DNA from: Coemansia sp. RSA 1804
Lineage: Eukaryota > Kickxellomycota > Kickxellomycetes > Kickxellales > Kickxellaceae
Direction of reading: 5' to 3'
Length of the DNA stretch: 15,299 nt
Assembly (NCBI GenBank): GCA_027578815.1
Contig: JANBTH010000530.1
Coordinates: 1 to 15,299 of the forward strand
The notes beneath the pieces are model-generated. The model did not search any database. It had not been told where the DNA came from and saw only the letters and a program-made list of their open reading frames with translations. The position numbers were made by a program, and so were the translations under genes. Positions 7,161-14,765 of this stretch are shown here, in pieces (the stretch's first letter is position 1; each line of letters opens with the position of its first letter).

Positions 7161-8369
7161 TCATGACGATATCGCGGAGGCTGCACTTGATGCTGTTGTG
7201 GTCGCCATTGTTGCGGCTGAGTCATGCGCACTCTTTAACTGACCGCATGCTGCAAGAATATCGTCGCCGCGAGGCGTTCTGACCGATGCAAAGACGCCGG
7301 AATCCCGGATCAGACCGCAGAACCTGGCAATGCGGGATTCGCTAGATGGACGATACGCGCTTCCAGGCCATGGATTGAATGGAATAATATTGACATGTGC
7401 CGGCAAACCCTTGACCAGATCCACAAGTCGCTTTGCATCTGAATCCATGTCGTTGATGCCATCAAGCATTACATACTCAAATGTTATTCTGCGCGCCTGG
7501 TGGCTGGCCAAGGCTGCAAACTCTGCACAGCTTTGCATCAGAATTGGGAGCGGGTAAGTCTTGTTAATTGGCATTATCTCCGATCGAAGGTCATTGTCTG
7601 CAGAATGCAGCGATATAGCCAAGCCAACGCGCAAATCAGTTGCAATCTTAGGAATAAGCGGCGCAACGCCAGAGGTCGATATCGTAATGCGCCAAGGTGC
7701 CATTCCGATTCCATCCCTATCGGTCAGAATACTGATAGCCTTGCTCACATTTCTAAAATTGTAAAGCGGCTCACCTTGGCCCATGAATACAATATTAGAA
7801 ATATTGGGCCTCCGTCCTGTCTGGCGTGGGTAGTCCCTCTCCTTCCATGCAGCTATCATGTACTGCCCAACAATCTCGGAAGCGGTGAGGTTCCGATACA
7901 GCGACTGGGTGCCCGTATGGCAAAATTTGCACGATAGCGAGCATCCAACCTGTGAAGATACGCAGAGTGTCCCCCGACTGCCATCAGGTATAAACACACA
8001 CTCTACTGTAGCCTTCGAGTCACCCTTGTACTGAATAAGCACCTTCCGTGTACCATCCTTTGAGAGTTGGTTTTCTAACACACGGCCGTAGTCAATACTG
8101 TAACTATTCTCCAGCTCACACTGTGCTTCTTCCGGAAGATTGGACATGTCCTGAAATAAAGTCGATCCCTTGGAATACATCCATTCATATATCTGTCTGC
8201 CTCGATATTTTGGCAAATTCATATTTACGGCAATGTCTGTGACTTCCTTTTGCGTTTTGCCAAACATGTTTGTTCGTTGCTGGGTAGAAACAGAGCCGTA
8301 TCCTCTTGTGGCTCTTGTGGCTCTCGTGCACAAGGTGCGTGAAGTCCATCGAAGAACAGATCCTTCCAT
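7161..8369 (-). CDS. RlmN-type radical-SAM RNA (adenine-C2) methyltransferase, probably mitochondrial
   Basis: RlmN enzymes methylate carbon 2 of adenosine (A2503 of 23S rRNA and A37 of some tRNAs in bacteria) using two SAM molecules and a methyl-carrier cysteine. The radical-SAM cluster motif is Cys143-x3-Cys147-x2-Cys150 (CSLSCKFC). The two family cysteines are Cys136 in TLCVSSQVG and Cys375 in AACGQL, matching Cys118 and Cys355 of E. coli RlmN. MGQGEPLYN, TISTSG, AISLHS and RGDD are also present. I chose ATG 8369, which has a strong context (ACCATGG) and opens an Arg/Ser/Thr-rich, acid-poor leader typical of a mitochondrial presequence, giving 402 residues. An in-frame ATG at 8492 would add 41 mostly hydrophobic residues and looks like 5' UTR. 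The gene has no intron and is complete. Mitochondrial rRNA or tRNA is the likely substrate (inference). Confidence 0.94.
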   Translation of the reverse strand: MEGSVLRWTSRTLCTRATRATRGYGSVSTQQRTNMFGKTQKEVTDIAVNMNLPKYRGRQIYEWMYSKGSTLFQDMSNLPEEAQCELENSYSIDYGRVLENQLSKDGTRKVLIQYKGDSKATVECVFIPDGSRGTLCVSSQVGCSLSCKFCHTGTQSLYRNLTASEIVGQYMIAAWKERDYPRQTGRRPNISNIVFMGQGEPLYNFRNVSKAISILTDRDGIGMAPWRITISTSGVAPLIPKIATDLRVGLAISLHSADNDLRSEIMPINKTYPLPILMQSCAEFAALASHQARRITFEYVMLDGINDMDSDAKRLVDLVKGLPAHVNIIPFNPWPGSAYRPSSESRIARFCGLIRDSGVFASVRTPRGDDILAACGQLKSAHDSAATMATTTASSAASAISS

Positions 8370-8609
8370 GGTTTCTAACCGGTCTCTAGCTAAAGTATAG
8401 ATTGCAGAAACAATTGAGTAAAATGTATTGAAAAATAGAGCCAAGTAAAGACAAAAAATGAAAATGATAAACACTCGAGCAACACCAAGCATATTGATCT
8501 TCTTAAAATGGCTGGAAACCTGAATGATTTCTTTCCCTCAAAAAATGATTTGAATAATCAATAGATCACCAATCTGCTTAAATCACGGTTGTAAGCAGCA
8601 GCTCAAAGC

Positions 8610-9263
8610 TCAGGCAGGGTGCGTCAGATGTCGGATGGCCATTTCACGGTAGGCCTCCAGATCTGGCGTCTGAAGGTCCACAATTTTGGATGCGTCATCC
8701 CACTTTCTAAGCTGCACTTTTTCCTTGAACAGTGGATCACTTTCGAATGCAACCACTTCTTCGGGCAGAAAGGGGCCGCCCTGGAACTTTAGTGATAGCT
8801 TGCTGGCATTGCTAAGGTCTTCGTAGTATTGCTGGTCCACTGCTGTCAGATAGCGCTTTGCAACGACATGCGACTCGACCAGTTCACAGACCTTTGGTGA
8901 GAACCCCAGTTTATGTAAATATTCAGCACCAAGCCTTTCATGGCCCATGATACCGACACTTTGCTCCACCTTTCCTTTGCTTGGCTTTACTAATGGTTCT
9001 TTGGTAGCAGCATTATCGAAATCCTGGACAAGCATCCGGTGCATCTCTTTAGCTGAGCAGAACTGGCCAATATCATGGAGCAATGCCGCTAACACCGTTT
9101 CGTCGTCTGCTTTTGCCTGTGTTGCTCGCAGAGCTGCTTGAAGTGCATGTTCAAGCTGGGAAATGCTTTCGCCGATATATCCCTGTTCACTTCCATTCTT
9201 TAGTAGCTGAAAGACAGTGTCTACTTTAGACATAACTGTTAGCGATGGCGTTGTCTGAGTCAT
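8610..9263 (-). CDS. HD-domain diiron oxygenase/hydrolase, PhnZ-like
   Basis: A complete, intronless 217-residue protein. The open frame runs 29 codons above ATG 9263 but starts at TTG, so 9263 is used; a second ATG lies ten codons further in. It resembles bacterial PhnZ, the HD-fold mixed-valence diiron oxygenase that cleaves 2-amino-1-hydroxyethylphosphonate to glycine and phosphate. Shared segments are YIGESISQLEH, LLHDIG, GHERLGAEYL and SHVVAKRYL. Predicted metal ligands are His39, His63, Asp64, His108, His132 and Asp189, corresponding to H34, H58, D59, H80, H104 and D161 of PhnZ. Tyr29 and Glu32 match its Tyr24/Glu27. An insertion of about 23 residues lies between the HD pair and His108. 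Substrate is not established, since related HD proteins include phosphohydrolases, and no partner hydroxylase (PhnY) is in the window. No targeting signal is obvious. Confidence 0.88.
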   Translation of the reverse strand: MTQTTPSLTVMSKVDTVFQLLKNGSEQGYIGESISQLEHALQAALRATQAKADDETVLAALLHDIGQFCSAKEMHRMLVQDFDNAATKEPLVKPSKGKVEQSVGIMGHERLGAEYLHKLGFSPKVCELVESHVVAKRYLTAVDQQYYEDLSNASKLSLKFQGGPFLPEEVVAFESDPLFKEKVQLRKWDDASKIVDLQTPDLEAYREMAIRHLTHPA

Positions 9264-10198
9264 TGGTTTGATAGTAGTGATGTTTCTTTGTAAGCTTGTA
9301 TACGTTTTACAGCGTTCCAGTTGGTGATGGGTTGTAATGAAAATTAACAACTGGAGCTATTGTGAATAAAAAGAATATAGTATACATTTGACAACATATA
9401 TCCCTTTCTTTCTCATTTTCTTCTGATACCCACTTCTCAATGCGAATTCTGTCGAGGCTGGAACAAGCAAAGAGACATGTGAGTCCTACTCAGCGTTCCC
9501 ACATAAAAATGTGTGCCATACATACTATGCAGCATTCTTTTCTTGTCGCAGAGTATGTAGCATCAGTCGGATATTCCAAAATGCACTTGTCTTTTAAATT
9601 CCATATATCCTGTCTTTTTGAAGTTGCATTGGATTATAGAGCAATGTTTCTGCCAAAAATAATCCGTAAATACATACATGTTCTTGCCTCCCGTATCTTG
9701 ACTTGCAAAGCACAGTTCATTCTACGCAATGGATGTTGGTTAAGATCAAGCATATGTCTGTTTTTTCGAATCTTTACATTGCCCTACAGGTATTGTCACG
9801 TGTTTGTCATTTTAATTTCCTTGTGATCAACTTTTCTTGGCCTGATCTAATATATCCAACGATCTATGCGTGATTTTAATGTAAACAGAGAGAGTTTGTG
9901 GATGTTTGTCAGAGTGAAAAGTAAACAAACAGTTGTACTCGGAAACCACCAAATTCATCTTTTCTTCCTTTTTTTCTTATTCCCTACATTTTTAAAAAGA
10001 ATTTTTTTAGCAATACTCCATATTCTCTACTCTTATAATATACCTGCTTATACTTTAGCTCTGCTTTAAGATAATCAAAAGGGAGAATACGCTCTTGAGT
10101 ATATCGTAAGCACATCCTTGAGACTTTTTCAATAATACTGCTCGTTACTTGACTTGATTCACTCATTCTTTTTCCTTTTCGTGCACCAAGGTAATAAT
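9264..10198. other. Long divergent intergenic region (PhnZ-like / TPX2) with one orphan open frame
   Basis: These 935 AT-rich bases separate two divergently transcribed genes and should contain both promoters. T/C-rich runs near 9957-9995 and 10165-10181 precede TPX2. One ATG-started plus-strand frame, 9440-9826, encodes 128 residues rich in Phe, Ile, Cys, Ser and Arg, with no motif I recognise and no matching codon character. It could be chance, a decayed gene or a lineage-specific gene, and I do not call it. No tRNA or repeat was found. Confidence 0.4.
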
Positions 10199-12303
10199 AT
10201 GTCTATGACACCGCAAGCTTCACGCAAAAGCCCGGGCACCCCAAGGCGTCGCTCGTCTATTGGAAACCCCAAGACGCCCCAAACCAGAACGCCGCGGAGG
10301 AGCACAAAGAGGCAGCGCGAGGAAGACACAGACAATGTCGATGGCGGTAACACGTGGGATTTCGACGCACCAAAGTTCTATGACTTTGCCAACTCAAAGA
10401 CACCAGGAATGACTGCAGATAAATGGTTTGGTAAGTTGGCAGTATAATGGGAATATGCTAGATGAATAGTTCTACAACATCCTCATTTAATAGCCTTCTC
10501 CTGTGCTTAATAGGGGAATCCAAAAAAAAAAGTAAAAAGAACCAAGAAAGCTAAAAGTATGTTTTCTGTTCGTGGCATATAATAACTGTAGACCACAGAC
10601 ACCCAACACCTGCGCCGAGGAAATTAAAGGATTCATGGAAAAGTTCGCTTAGCCTTCTATCTGACGATAGAAAAGATAGTTTTGTTCCCAACCGCCCATC
10701 GCTGTCTCCTTTGAGTGTATCGTCCAAGGTCGACGGGGATCTGGAGCTGGACATTGGTTTGGAAGCCGGGTCAGCAAACATTGAAGTCGAGAATGTTGAA
10801 TTTTCCAACAGTGACGAGGAGAAAGAGTTCAGAAGATGGAAGCAAGACCACATGCCTCCTGCAAGTGCCAAGGTCACTACCCGAACAGCTATGCCAAGGA
10901 ACAATCTGATACATGATGGTATATTTGACAACACCGACAGCATTGAGGCATCGCAGACCAGTACGCGTGGGCAAAAGCCCTCGATATCTGCTGGCCCCGA
11001 TGTTGTAGAGGCCGATCCTATCAAGCCCATGCGGGCTGCGACAAAAACAAAGTCAGCTACCGTTCGCTCAGGCTTGGACAGCCATCTAACTGTGCCTGTA
11101 GAACTTGGATTTATGCGCCCAACTAGGGTAGTTTCGCGTAGGCTTTCGGTGAAAAGGCGAGAGAAAGAGAGCAAGCAAGCCATCGCCGTGGCAATAGCAA
11201 AGTCGATTAACCGTACTCTTGCCGATGAGGGCAGTTCATCTCTCACTATCCCAAAGCCTTTCAGCTTCAACAGGCTTGCAAAGAGCAATGATAATGGTTC
11301 ACGAGCCCAGAATGCACAGCCACAAGTCTCGGCCACAAGTGAATCTGAACTAGCAAAACAAACACGTGGTCAACCACCATCCAGACATAAATCGGCCAAG
11401 GGCGCCGAAGAGCAGGCCGAGAATAAGGCGATCGACACAGAGTCTCCTCCCAGACGCACAGCAAAGAGGTTCAAACCAACAGTACCCAAGACACCTCAAT
11501 TCGCTAAAACCAAGCGCATACGGCCTGAGGATCCAACTGCAAATGCTGTATATCAGGAGAAGGCAAAGATGGTACGGCTGAAGAAACCCGCTGTTCTGCA
11601 GGCGCTCAATGCAATAAGACTGTCGCCTCTAAAGCCAACTGTAGTCCAGCCGTTTACATTCCAAAGCGATGCTGTTGCCGAACGCCATCTGCTCAAGCTG
11701 CGCGACGAGATAGCAAAGCTCAAGGCCGAGGAGGAGGCACTACGACAGTTCCATGCCAACCCATTGCCTGAATTTCCTACGCCAAAAAAGCCAAAGCACA
11801 AGCCATCGAACATACACACATCGCCATTTAAACTTGCCACAGATATTCGCGGAGAAGTGTACCAGCGCCAGCTACGCGAGCGGCTTGAAGAGCTTGAGAC
11901 CCGGCAGCGCGAGCGAATGCTTTTTAAGGCTCAGCCAATTCCCCCTTCATTCGAGCACCCATTTGTTCCAAAGCAGTCGGCAATTCCATTGACTGCAATC
12001 GAGGAGATTCTTCTGCACACAGAGCTACGCAGCGAAGAACGACGTGAATATGACGACGAGCGCAGAGAACGTGAGCATATCCGCGAAGAGGTCCTTGAGA
12101 GAAAGCGTTTGGAGGAGGAACAGCGGGAAGAGGAAGAGATCAAGATGCTTCGAAAGATGCTTGTTCACAAAGCCCAGCCCGTTCGACGCTATAAGCCTAT
12201 AGCCATAAAGGCATCAGACCGCCAACCAACCATTCCCAAGACACCGCAGTGGTGCGTGCGTACCCGGAGACAGTCAGAGACACCAACGACGCCTACACAT
12301 TAA
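10199..12303 (+). CDS. TPX2: TPX2-like spindle assembly factor (two exons)
   Basis: TPX2 activates Aurora A kinase and promotes microtubule nucleation on the mitotic spindle. Exon 1 is 10199-10430, followed by the donor GTAAGT. My preferred acceptor is the TAG ending at 10591, so exon 2 is 10592-12303, giving 647 residues. The join reads DKWFD, matching the WF of the Aurora-binding segment. TWDFDAPKFYDF (52-63) and Trp76/Phe77 parallel human residues 7-20 and Trp34/Phe35. Other family segments are VPKTPQF..TKRIR (from 375), TSPFKLATDIR, FKAQP and EHPFVPKQ. A charged coiled coil (about 548-600) leads into the C-terminal TPX2 motif LRKMLVHKAQPVRRY (from 597), which ends near IPKTPQWCVRTR. The basic N-terminus has many SP/TP sites, potential CDK targets. 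An alternative splice through a small exon at 10514-10531 (WFGESKKK) stays in frame but fits the family less well. Confidence 0.92.
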
Positions 12304-12467
12304 GGAGCAAATGTGAGGTGGTAATGTGCACAGCGGACGGCTTGATCCGTGTATATTTCTGGCCTTTGTCAGCAAGGCTGTGCGTGTGTGCGATAGGCAC
12401 CATCGGCTAATACGCTCCAGTAGCATCTATGCGAGACGTCTTTCTACGTGCCATCGCTAGTGAATTG

Positions 12468-12473
12468 TTTATT
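12468..12473 (-). terminator. Candidate polyadenylation signal of RRM-like gene A (AATAAA, minus sense)
   Basis: TTTATT on the plus strand reads AATAAA in the minus sense, 116 nt beyond the stop of the 12589-13209 gene. It lies in the 285-nt convergent gap between that gene and TPX2. No plus-strand AATAAA was seen for TPX2 in the same gap. Confidence 0.4.
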
Positions 12474-12588
12474 TTACTTACATATTCTATATAAATATTA
12501 TCTTTACCAATAGTTCTGCAGGCGCGTCTTTTACCGTGGCATTGAAGCGCCTATACAATGCATGGCAAGCAATGTGGATGAATCAGGG

Positions 12589-13209
12589 TCAGCTAACGTC
12601 CTTGGCCCCATCTTTGATCCCAAGCAAAAACCCCTTTCGAAACCCCGCTTGGTAGTCGTCAACCCGTTCCTCCTGCTTGCGAAATGGATTGATCGGAAAT
12701 ATATCCTGGTATTGTGCAACCGTGCTGTTGTTCTGAGTAATATTCGTTACCCGCATATCCTCATACCATTTGTGAAGCTGATCCGGGTTATTATCGTAAG
12801 GCTGGCTGACGTAAATACTCACATCGTCCAAAACCGATCTGTTTAACTGCTCAACTGCGGCCTGCACATAGCCTGTAACCACCTCTACTTCCGCGCTAGT
12901 CGGTGGTGGTAGTGATAGTGGCGGGTAACCAGGGGAAGCACTGGGCTTGAATTCCCCATCGTAAAAGCGAACAGACGCTTGTGTAAATGGCGTTCCGGGG
13001 TTTTTCGACTCTGCTGGAATTACATCCCAGACCTTGCCAACTTTCTCAAAAGCGGGTTTGAACCTTTCCAGTGGGATTAGCCGATTGGTACAACTGACGT
13101 GGACAGATAAGCAGGCAAACTGTCTAGCCGAGAAGCGTCCAAGTGAACAGGAGGCGTTCAGTCTCGATAATGCATGCTGTCCGGCTTTTATAGTCCTGAA
13201 AGTAAACAT
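12589..13209 (-). CDS. Probable mitochondrial RRM-like protein A, paralogue of the divergent neighbour
   Basis: I do not recognise a named family. The protein is 206 residues from ATG 13209; six further codons upstream start at TTG. Residues 1-34 have the Arg/Ser/Ala, acid-free make-up of a mitochondrial presequence. Residues about 33-87 look like a shortened RRM: a strand (LSVHVS), IPLERFKPAFEKVGKVWDV, then a strand ASVRFYDGE in the RNP1 position. A proline-rich PLSLPPPTSAEV and a helix (VTGYVQAAVEQLN) follow. The last 25 residues contain YQAGFRKGFLLGIKDG, with glycine every fourth position. The same order, with matching residues, occurs in the gene at 13549-14133. RNA binding in mitochondria is inferred from the RRM-like core and leader only. 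No intron is apparent and the frame is intact. Confidence 0.82.
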   Translation of the reverse strand: MFTFRTIKAGQHALSRLNASCSLGRFSARQFACLSVHVSCTNRLIPLERFKPAFEKVGKVWDVIPAESKNPGTPFTQASVRFYDGEFKPSASPGYPPLSLPPPTSAEVEVVTGYVQAAVEQLNRSVLDDVSIYVSQPYDNNPDQLHKWYEDMRVTNITQNNSTVAQYQDIFPINPFRKQEERVDDYQAGFRKGFLLGIKDGAKDVS

Positions 13210-13548
13210 TTTCCAATAAACGTGCAAGCAAAGTATCCGAATAAGGAAGAGAATTCAAAGGTGGCGAAAGTGGTAGATGACGAGAAGGCGCTCTTCAACG
13301 ATCCAAGATAAAAACAGCTGATCTTTGCCTTGATCTCGCCGGTGACTTGCCGCCCATTTGCTTGATTCAATGGAAATTTTTTCAGATTGGATAAAAGCTT
13401 GTGGTGAGCAAAAAATACAGTAAATGTATCATAAACCTTTTCTAGTCAATAGATCCCGCCCTTCTTTCTTGACTTTGCTTGTCGTTGCTTTTATTTTTTA
13501 AAAGGTTATTTGGATCCTCAGCCATCGGTATATCTGTCTTTTCGTAAA
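13210..13548. promoter_or_regulatory. Shared divergent promoter region of the RRM-like gene pair
   Basis: These 339 bp separate the start codons of two related, oppositely oriented genes, so the region must serve both unless they use distant elements. On the plus side, 13433-13502 is T/C-rich just before the 13549 start. An inverted CCAAT box (ATTGG) lies near 13385, followed by an A-rich GGATAAAAG. These are generic signals; no specific regulator can be named. Confidence 0.5.
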
Positions 13549-14133
13549 ATGTTTCGCAACGTACTAGCTCGCACCTCTGCTGGTTCATGTCTCGCCGCCA
13601 GACAGCAGGTCCGCAATCTCGCGGCTTCCACGGTGTACATTAAGAGAATCCCGCTGGATATGACCAAGGAAAGACTTACCGCACACCTTGAGCAATTCGG
13701 ACCAGTCTACGATGTTAATATGAAAGAGATAGCGCCCAGCGACACCCACCATGTTGCGTTTGTCAAGTTTTATGCGGGCGAGCTTCCAGATTCCGTTGAC
13801 GAGCTTTGCAATCTTCCTTTCCCGACCACTGCCGAAATCGACAAGGCAATGGAAATCTCGACTAGAGCGATCAGGGAAATCAACAGCCAGGGCATTGATG
13901 GGGAGTTTGTTCAGGCCGATCACTCAAAGAAAAATAAGCCCGATTCGATTCAATTCTATACGAGGTTCACAATGCAAAAGGTTGATCATGGTATTCCTCC
14001 TCCTCAAAGGCCCACCATACCGAATAACAAGGTGAATACCAGCTCCGATCGCCAGAGTTACATGATGGGTTACCAGGAGGGCTTTAAGAATGGCGTCGCG
14101 GAAGGAAGGCGTCTTGCGCGGAACATTGAGTAA
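13549..14133 (+). CDS. Probable mitochondrial RRM-like protein B, paralogue of the divergent neighbour
   Basis: A 194-residue protein from ATG 13549; thirteen codons upstream are open but begin at TTG. The leader, about residues 1-26, carries Arg and Ala/Ser without acids, a mitochondrial-type presequence. Residues 28-77 form a clearer RRM than its partner: RNP2-like VYIKRI (29-34), then MTKERLTAHLEQFGPVYDV, then RNP1-like HVAFVKFY (68-75). NLPFPTTAEID and a helix (MEISTRAIREIN) follow, then a polar linker with PPPQRPTIP, and a C-terminal YMMGYQEGFKNGVAEG (171-186), matching the glycine/aromatic periodicity of protein A. The shared architecture, similar size and head-to-head layout indicate duplication by inversion (inference). 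A role in mitochondrial RNA handling or as a mitoribosome accessory protein is possible, but I cannot name the family. Confidence 0.85.
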   Translation: MFRNVLARTSAGSCLAARQQVRNLAASTVYIKRIPLDMTKERLTAHLEQFGPVYDVNMKEIAPSDTHHVAFVKFYAGELPDSVDELCNLPFPTTAEIDKAMEISTRAIREINSQGIDGEFVQADHSKKNKPDSIQFYTRFTMQKVDHGIPPPQRPTIPNNKVNTSSDRQSYMMGYQEGFKNGVAEGRRLARNIE

Positions 14134-14765
14134 CTGCATTCGTAACTTAATAACCCCATCTCAGTGATGATTAGATTGTTTCTTTTGGCCTTAATACGCT
14201 TCAGTCTCGATAGTGAGTAAAATAGGAAAGATAGCGACTATTGCTGTGTTGTGTAAAAAAGATTAGCACTTGGAAAAGAGTATTTTCATGGCGATAGACA
14301 TGGTGAGGCTTGCATTGGGAGAGTATCGTGTTTACGTTATAAAATTGGCCTTGGGTTTACATTACAGATGGAAGAGCAGAAAACATAGCGTAGGAAAGGA
14401 GACGGGATATGCCAGATGTGCTTGTAGCAAATAAAATGCGCATACCGTCGTATGTTTCAGAACATGTACAGTTCAAGAGTAAACAATATTTAACTTACCA
14501 GCATCCAATATGTATTCCAGAGTTAGCTACTTTTAGTCATGTTCAATGAAATTTGGTATAATGATTAATTTGAAACAACCATTCAAAGACTAAACAAAGA
14601 AAACAAAAGAAGCAAAGCCAACCGCGCTGCTAATGTGCATCGCCGTTGGCTTGATCTCTTATTGCTATAGTCCAGTAGGTTAAGCTCCAGACAGAGCATA
14701 ATGCTGCTGCTGCGCTAAGGCTAGTGGTGATGGCGCATGCGTGCCATGGCCGATGCTGCTGCCTT
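14134..14765. other. Intergenic, no convincing gene
   Basis: These 632 AT-rich bases lie between the ends of two converging genes. A plus-strand AATAAA at about 14430 could serve the RRM-like gene B, although it is 297 nt past the stop. On the minus strand, a donor-like GTAAGT near 14500 follows a short ATG-led stretch, but no second exon with coding character was found. No RNA gene or repeat was recognised. Confidence 0.4.

Noticed and set aside
7500..7937. 145-codon plus-strand frame
   Set aside because: It is antisense to the RlmN-like gene, which carries intact family motifs.
10551..11336. 261-codon minus-strand frame
   Set aside because: It lies opposite the TPX2 second exon and intron, has no recognisable domain, and the plus-strand frame matches TPX2.
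14400..14540. Donor-like GTAAGT and a short ATG-led frame on the minus strand
   Set aside because: No downstream exon with coding character and no family resemblance; isolated splice-like hexamers are expected by chance.
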